From the NCBI GenBank assembly GCA_963930655.1, contig OZ005612.1:1431001-1495000 (forward strand): a stretch of DNA of 64,000 nucleotides, read 5' to 3'. Below are positions 13,679-25,270 of this stretch, piece by piece. The position numbers were made by a program, and so were the translations under genes. Within the stretch, counting starts at the first letter, position 1, and each line of letters opens with the position of its first letter. The stretch is from Myrica gale (taxonomy: Eukaryota > Streptophyta > Magnoliopsida > Fagales > Myricaceae). The notes under the pieces are model-generated. The model searched no databases and was not told the DNA's origin. It saw nothing but the letters and a program-made list of their open reading frames with translations.

Positions 13679-15194
13679 TCTATGGAAGTTTCTGTTAAGC
13701 CTGCTATGGTCAGCCATATAACAGTGAAGTTGAATGATGTCAGATTACCAATTAGGCAGTAAGAGGAGGGCCGCGGGTGGAAAAAGAGGAAACTCATGAA
13801 GTCAGCACCTCTGAAGAAACGAGTCTCAAATGTATTGCTGATCATGATAAGAAGTTTGGCCCTTAGAATATATATATTTATGCATTGAAATTGACTAGGG
13901 ATGCGGTTGGTATATTATTCTCAACTTTAGACTTGGAAACGGGGCCAATATTATTAGGGAGATATATAGAATTTTACCTACCATGTATTGGTGAACGAAG
14001 CAGCTCCCAGGTTTTGACCGTCAAATAGGGACATAGTCAAACATTTAATCATTTTGAGGAAGAGGATGGAATTACTACCTAATTGCCAAAAGGAAGCTTC
14101 ACTTGGTTGGGTCCCCCACCTCCATTATCTTCCAGGCACTACACTACCCACCTTTGTTTTCAGTGTGGTATAGAAATTACAAGGATGTATTTTTGACTTC
14201 ATTTGCTGATGAGATCCAGAATACAAAAGCAGATGGCTAGTCAGACCATGATATCATTGCAAGAAAGGAATTTATGGACGGTGAGAACAAAGATTTCAGA
14301 AAAATGAATGCCAAAACCAGATTTCAACAGTGCCGATCTTCAGCTTGGATGACACTCGTAAGATTCTGGAACCTCATGAAACCCGAACCTCCCCCTTCGC
14401 ACAACCAGAAAAGAATCCTTAAAAGTAAAAATTAAGAAATGGGAATTAGAACTGTATATTATAATTATATGGCTTAAATGCCTCTATATTCTGACCTTGT
14501 CTTATAGCCACAAAATCTGCATCCGTACATTATTTTCAGCTGGGATTACACTGTACATGATCTTCTTTAGAGCATTTGCTGAACGAAGCAAGTATAATTT
14601 TCAACAAAAATAATGTTTTAGGCTGTTCCTTGAATTAACTTTTGAAGTGTTTTCCAAACCACCGCGGGCCGACCGGGTTCAGATTCATGCTTGCATATTT
14701 TGCATGTAGCTTCTAAATTGCCTCATCCACTGATCATCACCACGGCTTTTCGCTTGTTTTCAGTAAAATTCACCGTTAAGATGGGCCGACCAGTAAACCT
14801 CTGCATACTCGGATCCTATTATATATATATGTGTGTGTGTGAGTGGCAGCAAACGTTTGCACTGTCTGTTCTTCTCATTTAAATTTAGGTTTTGGCATTA
14901 AAGCCATAGCAGAAACTTCTTTTATTCATACTTCATATATATATATCCAGGACAAGCAATAGCAGCAGAACTGCTTACATAGGAAACATCTGGTATACAA
15001 GGGCAGGTCATATGTATTTTTAGGCCGCGTACTACGCCCTCAACTAGGGTCATACATGTCATTATAACAAAGAAACTCATTTAGAATGCTACATATTACG
15101 TCGGCATATAATATTCCTGAACAAAACCTCCAGAGAGAGTGAGATTAGAGGCCAGGTCTATAGACTATATATATAGTTAGGGCCCAAAACGCAG
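12919..15194. other. Intergenic region, no gene recognised
   Basis: Contains the TAP38 3' flank, an (AT)n microsatellite (13639-13676) and AT-rich unique sequence. Short ORFs here are non-homologous and several are built from the simple repeat. Confidence 0.5.
13639..13676. repeat. (AT)n microsatellite
   Basis: Nineteen uninterrupted AT dinucleotides. Likely length-polymorphic. Confidence 0.97.
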
Positions 15195-15825
15195 TTAAGG
15201 GTTCCTGCCACCACCATTTCCAGGTTTCTTCCTAGGGTAGTCATGCTTAGGATTGGCTCCTGCGTCATCGTAATCCACCAGAACAACCCCCGAAAGCTTC
15301 CTCAACTTGATTCGGTTAACATCCTTCACAAATAAATAACATTTGTTAACATAGAAGAAGTATGACAGATGTACCTAAAACCTTGGATATTCATATGACT
15401 TGGTACCATTGAATACGACCTCTAAAAATATCTGCGCACTGTAAAAGAGAGTAACAATATAATATATTGGGAAAGAAATCGTTATTCGTCTTCATATCTC
15501 TAGCTCTTCTTCATCCTCCTATGAGATCACTACCCTTACACGTACGTATTGACTCATGATTACGCAATGTATCTCCATATCTACTATACGTGGATCTGTA
15601 TAGTTTGTATTCTACCTTGTAATTAAGCGAGTGATCATTGGGGTTCACGCGATCATTGAAGCCTTCAACCATACCTACAAGGAACGTGAGCTTCAGTTAC
15701 TAATTTCTAAGGTAATTGGATATTTGGAATTGGAACAAAGTTTGGTTATAGAGAACTTTCTCACCAGACAATGGAATGAGTAGTATCAGGAGCAGTAGAA
15801 GAATGGTCTTGATTTTAAAAGCCAT
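15195..15825 (-). CDS. Secreted peptide precursor, PSY (tyrosine-sulfated peptide)-like
   Basis: Three short exons join in frame: 15765-15825, 15616-15674 and 15195-15323, giving 82 aa. Residues 1-20 form a clear signal peptide (MAFKIKT, then a run of Leu/Ile, ending IPLSG). The middle exon is acidic/polar. Near the C-terminus is DYDDAGANPKHDY, which shares DY and ANPKHD with PSY1 (DYGDPSANPKHD as I recall it), followed by a basic/Gly tail ending GGGRNP. In this family the Tyr after Asp is sulfated by TPST, and the processed peptide promotes cell expansion through LRR receptor kinases. Borders are TCTG|GTGAGA, TTGTAG|GTATGG, CAAG|GTAGAA and TGTGAAG|GATG; the last acceptor is weak in pyrimidines. 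The Pro usual after KHD is Tyr here. Which PSY subgroup it belongs to is uncertain. Confidence 0.75.
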
Positions 15826-18800
15826 TGCTGATCTTCTTCTTCTCCTTCGTCTCCTTCTTTTTAACTTTTTGATATAACGTGAGCTATGGCTTTAGCCGGG
15901 AAGGTGTGAGAGGGAGGGTCTGCTTTTATGCTTACAGCTCGGTGGTAGAGGATATGCCATGAGAACTATTTTCATGGTGCACCCCACCTAATAGCAACAG
16001 CATGATGATGAAGTGCATTAACCTTTAGCCACAAATCCAAAGTCAACTGCACTGTTTAATTTTTGCATCAAAAAAGAAGGATTTGTATGCATGTGGCACT
16101 GCAAACAATTCCTTGCATGGCTAGCTCAAATTCTAGCCACTTCCAGCTAATTGGCTTTTGGGGTGTCTGTCACCTTTTTTATATGAGCCAATTACTTTTC
16201 TTCACTCCACATGACACCAACTTGTGCCATAGGCTCATATTTTTTATCTTTTGCATTTGGATATATACTTTAGGCTCCCCATTATTCTAAAAGCATATTG
16301 ATCATCTTGTTTAGTACTTCAGACGCACATTGTTAATTTTAACAAAAAGACTATGAAAACGACCACTTAGAAATTAAACTATTAAAGCATACTATGATGT
16401 GAATGTGGCATGCAGGAACCATTAATTCTTTGTATGTGACACTTCCAACAAACAACTATTCCGAAAGTGATTTAATTTTCATCACTGCATATATATATAT
16501 AAAACATTGGGGAATCATGGAGTACTTCTTTCTGAAGATATCCGTGGTACCAAACACCACTATGTTGTATGGTGCTTTTGGTCCTCATATTTCGGCTTTC
16601 ATCACTTTCTAAGTCAATAGAAGGAGACAAAACATCAAGAGTGGGCTATAGATACAAAGCATTAGGGCGGGTTGATTGTTGGAGGACCATCAGTAGGAGC
16701 ACTAGCAAAAGGGCCGGGGACAACTCAACATCCTGAACTCCCAACACACTAATTGTATTTTAATCATGCATTATAAACAAAAAACAAAAGTTAAACTCAA
16801 ACCATCCTCCCTGATACCATATGTTTGTAATGATGATTGTTTACAAGGCTGTGATTGACTTATAAACGAACTAAAACTCCGTTTCGGACAACAATTGATC
16901 ATTAATTAGAAAATGCGCTATAAAAGTAGAAAGTTTGCACGGTACTGCACACAAATGCGAAGCATTTGCAAATCTTATGAAATGAGAATTAATAAACAAG
17001 ATGATCACAAGGTTAAATTTTGTGATTTGCCATGCATGTGAAGCCTCTATTTGTGATGAAATAGTAACACCATAATGGTTTATACAGTGAGCACATTGGC
17101 ATCATGTGCTGGTTGCATACTTTTCACATTTGTAAGATCTTGTCTTTAATTATCACCTGTTAAAGATACTTCCTTTTGAAGGTCACTAAACGACTGCTCA
17201 AAGTGGTTGGTTCTGTTCATTCAGGATGCTTACTGCATGTAATATTTCTTTGTACAATTTTTTCTCCCAGTACCGCCCAATCATTTATATTCATTTGGAT
17301 TTTGTTTTCAGTGTATTTTCAAGGACGGGGGGTCAGCGCAAATAGTGATAGAGGAGGACTATCAGGGGAAAAAGAAGAAGATCACAAATAGGAAAACTTA
17401 TCAATCTCCACTGCTTTGTTAGATATGGAAGGTGGAAGTCATATCACAGAACTTCCTCTGTACTACCTTAAAAGTAAAACCAATCTTCTGGCTTTCAGCA
17501 ACACACTTTGTAAATGTCCCCTTTGGTTTACAAGTAATTACAATTGTATCTATTTTTTTTTTTGGAATTTGAAAGGAAAGAGTTTCAGGTCATCGTATTT
17601 ACAGTGGTGGTCCTGGATCAGAATCCGAATCCGATAATTCTCTATAATTTCTTAAACGAAATAGAACTGATGTTATCTGAAATTTAAGCAAATATTTATA
17701 ATTTCTTACACGAACTCTCCCTAAATTATACCGTATTGATTACCAGGAACAAAATTTGAACCTCTCAATGGTGGGCCCGTGAAGAAAGTCCACAATGAAA
17801 TAAACCCAAAATGGGCCTTCCTTTATCCCACACTTCTAGCCTCTAGTCAAGTGGTTGGGGCGATCCAATTAGCAAACAAATCCTTAAATTGGCCTGAGCT
17901 TTCTTGAATGACAAACTTGGTGCTCTTTGCACTGAAGAGCACCAGATGGCAGATATTGATATCAGATCTTGATGTAAATTTATTGAAGGCCTTTGAGAAC
18001 TAAATTGTGTTTGATGCATAGGACCAATTAACAATAATGCTAAACAGATTAGCCAGAGAGAATCTAACCTCCAACATTGCATCTCGTATAAGAGAAATAG
18101 AAAATGAAAAAACAATTGAAATAAAGTTTAAAACAAAATCTTTCCAAATTCACAAATATTCATATTTTCTATAAAATCACTTGAAAGATAACAACCGAGG
18201 CCAGACCACAAATACACTGCCTCTCCAAACAAGTGAAACTCCAAATCCTAACTCAGCCCTTTAAATGTCATCACAATTTGTGACATTTTCACATCTAGAT
18301 ACAACTCTCCACAAGTGGAGATAATCTATTTATGATTACACACTCAAAAGGGAAAAACAAACAAATACCCAACGACAAAAGTAATATATGACGCACAACC
18401 AATGATTTCATGAATGCATGGAATTGAACATTGACATGAGAAACACCTAAAGACTGACAAAAATGAAGGATGAATCAATGCAATGCAGGATGAAATGATC
18501 TCAAGGGAGTCCGTGGGTGACTCCCAGCGGTATGTGGATGACCCCAACCCCACATGCCAAAGTATATGGGGAAAAAGAGGAAAAGAAATTGATTAAAGAC
18601 CACCCAACCATGATGGACCTATGATGAACAGATGAAGACACAACTTCACAAAAAGAATGACAACTTGCTAATGATGGAAAAATTAGATATGAAGACCTTC
18701 TATGGGAAGGAGAAATCAGGAATGAAATCCTGCTGAAGGAAGGAGGAATTGAGGGATATGACACCTGCGCGCTTTTGAGATGAGATGTCTCGACCACCGA

Positions 18801-19259
18801 ACAATCTGCTCACATTCGTCCATTCAATACCCAGTAACCCCTTGAGATTAAACAACCACCAGGTTCGATCAGGACTACTCTAGAAGGGTCCCGTGAAATA
18901 ACCAAGATCAATCAGCTACACTTGTGTCGATTATCATCTCACACATACCTCTCCATCTGTCATTCCTCCATGAGCCCAAGAGTTCAGCTGATTTTTTTTG
19001 TAGAGGCTCCACCCATTTCAGTGAAGCCATCACTACCCACTTTCTCCACAACAAACTAGAACCCGACCCCATGGTGCTCATGCATTAGTTAGAACCAACT
19101 GTTGGTGATGATGTAAGAGTTAGTGACAACTTGAAGACTGACATATTGTTGTCTGGAAATGATGATGACTCGACACATGCGATCCTGTACCCCAACTCAA
19201 CACACCCAAATGCATGCAGGGACTTCCGAAATTAATGAGAACATCAAGTGATGGTAGCA
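15826..19259. other. Intergenic region with no supported gene
   Basis: Includes the PSY-like gene promoter (an ATAAAA motif lies on the minus strand near 15930) and, at the right end, the probable 3' UTR of the importin gene. A coding-like patch near 17558-17636 (plus strand, Arg/Ser/Gly/Glu-rich) has a pyrimidine-rich acceptor but no matching partner exons, so no gene is called. Confidence 0.4.
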
Positions 19260-21980
19260 TCAAACGGAAATGGCGCGACCAATGGCCAATCTGGCCCATT
19301 CAGCAGATTCTTTAATCAAATGGTCATCTGAGGACAAGCATTCATTTAAAAAGTCTTTGCTTGACAGGGATTGCTGTATCAAAGAACCTGCATTACTTCC
19401 AAGTGTATCTGCTAGATCTCCAAGGACTCCAACAGCAGTTTTCATCACCACATCATCCCTACAAATAAATTTAAGAAAACGACTTCAGCAAATATAACAT
19501 GAAAAGAAACATTTCAAATCAAAATAAAGGGAAAAATCAACATTGTTTTATAAAGAAACTCACATGTCTTTCTCCATGTATATGCTGTCCAAGAACTGGA
19601 GGATGTGAGGTGCATAGGGAATCAAGAGCTGGGTTTTAGGAGAGTTCTTGAAGCCTTGGAAAATTCCAGAATATGCCTCCAAGATTCCATTTCGCAGAGA
19701 ATTGGTATACTCTGTCATATCATCATCAGCACCTGATGTGTGAGCAGACAACTCTGCTGCACTCTGGAGCATGGGCATGACATACATTAAGTATTTCTCA
19801 AAGTTCTCTCCAATTGCCAGAGCTATATCACCAAAGCATGAGAATATAGGAGGCTTAACAGAACGGTGCAACTGATTGCTCGATAAATTCTTAAGGAGTT
19901 GTGTCATAATCCCATCACAGTAGGCAAGAATCTTATCCTCCAATGCCCTGCATATGTCCCCCACGACACCAACAGTTACAGCACACACTTGGTACTCCTC
20001 AAAATTTTGAAGACCCATCTCCAAATACTTGTAAAACTCAGGCATGTATTTTGCAAAATCTGGGCCAGCAGCATAAGCAAGGGCTCCAATTGCCAGCATG
20101 GCTTCTTCATGCACAGTGGCACTTCTACAAGCAAAAACTCTCAGGAATAGACCCATCACCTGATCTGCATACTGCATAAAAACATATTTAGTTGGCTCTG
20201 ATGACCCTAGCTTCTGAATAATGACCTGTAAGCACCCACAAAGAAGGCCTTGTAATTCGCTCTGCTTCTCTCTCTCATCAGAAGAAAGCTTCTGCCCCTC
20301 AAGAGTATTGTGCAGTTCCATCATGATGACAGGAACAAGCTGCAACACCATGGGAGCTGTTTCATCAGTTGAACACCTCACCACTTCATTCAATGTTTCG
20401 TATGCAGCAGTCCTCAATCGAGATTCACCAGCGTCTTCTCTGTGTGTAACAGCGAGAAGGGCTTGAACAATTTCCTGGAAAAAGGGAGTTAGAGGAGATG
20501 ATGGGGCCCCCTCCTCATAACCCTGGGCAAGAAAATATAGAGCACCACAGGCCTTCTCAGTGACATTCGGAACATCCTTCATGCTCTGAAGCAAAACAGT
20601 AATGATCTGTTGGCAATTTGCTTGAGTAATTATTGGCGTCTCCATGGTTGAACCATGAAGAAATTCAAAGATTCGCCCTAGGGTCCAAGCAGTAGTGTCC
20701 TTCACATGGTTACTTGGGTCCTTTGTTAAAGCACTAAGCATGAATGTTAAAGCATCATTGACCAGAGGTATTAACTTCTCAGGGGACGGACCCTCCAAAA
20801 TTGAACCAAAAGCATATGTGGCTGCTTCCCTTTGCCTCCAATCAGGTTTTGTAATGTTCTCTTCAATAAACGGCATAACAAGTGGGACAATATCATCTCC
20901 CACTGCACGCCCAACCAAACCAAGGCATGTACCCCCTGCCATCGCAATATTCCAAGCCCCTTCATCCTGATCCTGATCTTCCTCTTGTTTAAGGAGTGTC
21001 TCCAACAGCATAGGGACAAGGGCAGGAAGGGCCTGCTTGATAAAGTAAAAACAAGGAATGGAAGAGTCCCCAGTGAAATCATCCCCATAATCATCGAGGA
21101 TATCTATCTCCTCATCACAAATTGAACTCCAGAACTCGATTGCTTGAAGAGCGACAGGTTCCTCATCTTCTCCCACGGCTTTTGCCGTAAGGTTAAATAT
21201 GTCCTGGATGTAAGGAGCTAATTTCTCATAGTAAATTGATGAGATGGAGACCAAACACTCAAAAGCTGCCTGCCGTATCTTCAATTCTGGGGACAATGTT
21301 GACTCACAAATAACTCTCATGATATAATCGCGCTCCATATCATTGCTAAAATTTGCATGAGCAAAGCCCAAAGCATTAAGCAGTGCTCTAGTAGCAGCAA
21401 GCCTAACATCATTGTTCCCTTCAGATGCATTCATACCCTGAACTACAGCAGTAAGTATTTTATTCACTTGATCTTGATCCACGACATTAGGAGAAACTTC
21501 CTCACACAAATACCCAAGTGTTTCCAAAGTGGCTTGCTTAACATTAGCTGGTAGCTGGTGAATATTTGATAAAAGTGACCCTATCAGCTCAGGCCACTGT
21601 TTCTGAGGCAACTCAATGCCTGCAACCTTTGCAATGACTTGAGATGCTGTTGACCTAGCATCAGGAACAGGAGCAGAGAGGGTCTGTAACAAGCACATCT
21701 TGATCTGGGCCTTCATGGTGGCATCCAGTGACAGCCATCTTTGAGCAAGCTCAAATTTTCTATGTTGTTCTTTAGCATCCAAGGCATTCTTAAGTATCAA
21801 ACCCGCCAATTTACGACTCTCAACAGGCTTATCATTATTTGCTAGCTCTCCAGACAGAGAGAGAAAGAAACTGGGAAGATTTTGCTCCTGAAACTGCTTT
21901 AAACTATCTTCTGCATGCTTCCGCACAGTTCCATCAATCGATTGTGCATTCAGAAGAATCTGGGTAACTTCCATCGCCAT
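19260..21980 (-). CDS. KPNB1: Importin subunit beta-1 (karyopherin beta 1)
   Basis: Two coding exons, 19564-21980 and 19260-19458, join as GACAT|GTGAGT ... TTGTAG|GGATGAT and encode 871 aa, the normal length. The N-terminus MAMEVTQILLNAQSIDG and the following IBN_N segment (ESRKLAGLILKNAL) bind Ran-GTP. The rest is a HEAT-repeat solenoid with conserved stretches such as WRQREAATYAFGSILEGP and VKDTTAWTLGRIFEF. The last exon has GVLGDLADTLGSNAGSL. The protein carries importin-alpha/NLS cargo complexes through nuclear pores. The first ATG (21980) is chosen because the family begins MAMEV; a second ATG lies two codons on. A 5' leader intron is inferred (see next entry). No defects seen. In Arabidopsis this gene is flanked by ACBP1 and TL17 homologs, both also present in this window. 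Confidence 0.97.
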
Positions 21981-23320
21981 ATACTATCTGGAAGTATCAA
22001 ATATAATACTCAGAGACATTAAAGATCAGCAAGCTTATTAAGGCCACATAACATACAAGTCTCTTAGAAGGAAGACTTCCATTAAGAACTGAATAACATA
22101 GTTAAGAAGGGACGGCAGTGCAATCAAACCAAAGAGAAAGTAGAAGGAAGAGAAAGGAAGTAAAAAATTATAGGAAACATTTCAGTTCCCTAACTAAAGT
22201 AAAACAGAACCCAACTGAAGAAACACAGATAATTTGCTCGTTAGCTTGGATATACTCTTGTGTCTTATGTGCATTTCTCCAAATTTCTGAACCAAATTGC
22301 ATAAAGCATATGATCTTCGAATTCCTTTATATGTCATCATTTTCCAAGGCAAACCAAAGGTCAAACGAAACATAACTGTGTAAAATACATTTTCAGGTGC
22401 AGAGAATTTTTTTTTTTTAAATAAAACGATTACATGGACCCAAATCAGGAATAACTACTACCCATGAAAGATCCCAACAAGAAAGTCCAGACTCTAAGGT
22501 GGACTGTGAAAGGATTGTCATCAGTATCAAACAAATACCTGGAGACAACGCCTAATCAATTGGGAATTGTAACCATAGGAGTAAATGAGGTGCACTAAAT
22601 AACTACAGCAACAAATACTGAGACGCCTTTTTCATTGCTTTTCAAAATGAAACTCTATTGTTCAATTGTCCGGCTATAAATTCTTCGACAATCTTAGGGT
22701 AAGCCACAGATACACAATAAATCAGAAACCCAAAGTTCACCCAAAATATATATAAATCCACATCAAAATAACCCACGTAACCCACTCTAAACCAAAATCA
22801 ATAAACTAGAAACACTAACTTGAACCACACCGATCAATGAAAAAACCTCATTCTAGGTCCTTCTATCTGAAAACCTAGCATAACCATATATACGTACAAG
22901 TTGAAGAAAAGCACAGATCAAGTCAGATTGAATGCAGCATCGCAGACAACTCCACCAAAATTTTAATGCGCTTCAATAGCACACTAATTAGTAATTACAT
23001 TAAGACAACTGCCAGGAATAAATCACAATTCGAGCATATGAAAAAAATGGAAGAAGAAAGGAACCGAACCAGAGATCAGTAAAACCTAGTTCGAATCTCC
23101 AAATTACTCTACAAACGTTAACGAACACGGCCGTTTGGGTGAGTAATAACAAAATTACCTGCTGGTTGACGAAATCGAGGGAGGGAGATAGTACGGTCAC
23201 TGACCGGGAAAAGCGTAAAGGCACTCTGAACCCCAGAAAGAGCGAGAGAGAGGGAGGGAGAGAGAGCCTAGGCAGTAGGCACCCAGAGTCCGGAGAGAGA
23301 GAGATCTGTCAAACATACAA
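21981..23320 (-). promoter_or_regulatory. Leader exon, leader intron and promoter of the importin beta-1 gene
   Basis: Just upstream of the start codon a minus-strand acceptor (TACTTCCAG|ATAG) is present. About 1.2 kb away a consensus donor (CAACCAGCAG|GTAATT, exon end 23159) follows a GA-rich leader (23159-about 23310). This suggests a non-coding first exon and a leader intron of about 1.17 kb, common for highly expressed housekeeping genes. The GA-rich tract may also be a core promoter element. No ORF of note inside the intron. Confidence 0.55.
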
Positions 23321-25270
23321 TTTCATTTATTCTAAACGTTTCTTTTCGTTGGTGAAATTTTGGTAATAGAAACTTTTATCTTTGGGAACCCAGTGCTATT
23401 TTAAACAGATCGGAACCGACCAGACCAATTTAAACAGATCGGAACCGTTGGCTTTTGCGTCCTCCTCTTGAAAATTGCCGTGGCAGAAGGTGTGCGTTGT
23501 CACGTAGGCCCCACAAATAATTTTATAATTTGGAGTCCATAATTTTCGAGATAAATGCAAAATCAGTCGTTGAGTCCTTGTGCTATATAGAAAAATCGAT
23601 TTACTCCCGGTGATATGAAAAACATCGATTTAGTCCTTGTGATTCTATTTTCATTTGTTATTGGTCCTCCATCAGGGACTGATTTTATCACTTTCTGAAA
23701 TCACAAGATCTAAATCGATATTTTTCATATAACAAGGACTAAATCGATTTTTACGAATAACACATAGACCAATTTTACATTTATTCCATAATTTTATTAC
23801 CAAAATAATAAAGGCTTATTCTTTTATAAAAAAGTGGAAAAAAAGAAGAAGAAAACGTCAGCCTATAACGGATTTGTTTAAAGATTATTTATTCGATGAA
23901 GGAAGTCGATATGTGTGGTATGGGCTGGCACAATGCTGTCGATATCCCGTGGCTATTTCATTATCAGCTTTTAATATTTTATATTAGACCGACTATTAAT
24001 ACAATTTCATAAAATATTTGCATTTTCTTAATAAAAATTAACATTTGACCTAACTTAATATTGGTTATATTAAAACAATTGAATTGATTGAATTCACAGA
24101 TCAACTTAGAATTATCTTGAACTGTCAACTCCGTGAAATTAGATCAGTCGTTGATAATGAAGATCAATCAGTTTTGATTTACTTGTTCCATTAAGTTTTC
24201 CTTTCGAAACAAAGAGAATTCACATTGGATGCACAAAATTTTGTCTTCTTTTTTTAATGAGAAACAAAACCTTAATCTCGAAGAAATGAGAATTATGGTA
24301 TGCTAATGTTGATAACCATATATCTTTATTACTACGAGAAACTTCATTATGTATCAGCGAACTATATGGTTAATGACATGTTAGGAGTCTGAGATACAAG
24401 ATTCGTCATGAGCGATCAAACTACCAAAATTTATTAATCTTCATCCTCAAATAAAATTTAACTCTCAAAATCGTGCTAGCCCATAATTTGAGAGCGCCAA
24501 GTATTTTTTTTTTTGAATTTTCTCTTCTTTTGCTTTCTTGGTTTTTTTTTATCTTATGATTAGACCAAAGGATTGTAATATCCATAAGATTTCTTTTTAT
24601 GTTGAGTGCCCACAAAGTGATGAAAGAAAGACAAAGAAGATAAGAAGTTTTCAGATAGTGGCAGAATCTTGGCAAATAAAATAAAAAGCTTTGCTAATAA
24701 AACAAATCCATCTTAAGTGAATTGATCAATAACAATGGCCGTCCACTAAACCAAACACAATCATCTCCTTATTCAATACCACGCCACCTTATTCAATTCC
24801 AAGCCTCCTCTAAAGAAAAACACTTTTCCTACAATACTCAGAATATAGGAGTGAGAAACAAAGTGCTATATTTTTCCCGATATACAATGTCAAAAGCAAT
24901 TCCCACTTCCAAACTGTAGCCTTCTGATGCAGCACTCAGATCAGGCTCCTAACCTATATTCATTCTATTTCAGTACATTTAAAGCTGTTGGATGTTTCCT
25001 CCAGTTCTGATATTTGAGGAAAATAAATCAAAAGAGAAGAAAAAAAAAAATTGCAAACCAAAGTTTTGGTGTCTTCATTGAGGTAGACCTTCTTTCAGAA
25101 TAAATGAAATCCCTGTATGATGGAGAGAGCTACTTAGGCGCTTCTGCATAAAATGAAAGATTCAGCACTGTCCAGGAGATAAGAACACAGAGTTTCTGGT
25201 TTCTTTCTTTTCTTTTGCCCATTTTCCTCTGTACTAGAGTGCTGAGAAAAGAAAGATGGGGGATCACACT
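23321..25270. other. Intergenic region with one MITE
   Basis: AT-rich sequence between the importin promoter and the EF-hand pseudogene. Apart from the small inverted-repeat element at 23547-23784, nothing recognisable was seen. Confidence 0.45.
23547..23784. mobile_element. Fold-back MITE flanked by an 11-bp direct repeat
   Basis: Inverted arms share AAAATCGATTTA and ATATGAAAAA, with outer ends resembling ATAAATGNAAAAT. The direct repeat TCCATAATTTT flanks it at 23536-23546 and 23785-23795. A duplication of about 9-11 bp points to a Mutator-like source. Non-coding. Confidence 0.7.

Noticed and set aside
13594..13845. ORF with an Ile-Tyr repeat
   Set aside because: Produced by the (AT)n microsatellite.
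16680..16760. Pro/Ser/Ala-rich minus-strand stretch like an arabinogalactan peptide end
   Set aside because: Preceded by an in-frame stop with no convincing splice acceptor or signal peptide.
17176..17640. Possible small secreted peptide gene (plus strand, acceptor-like sites near 17310 and 17575)
   Set aside because: No signal-peptide exon, no donor that joins the pieces, and no motif from a known peptide family.
20695..21125. Plus- and minus-strand ORFs of about 90-107 codons inside the importin gene
   Set aside because: They are shadows of the importin reading frame.
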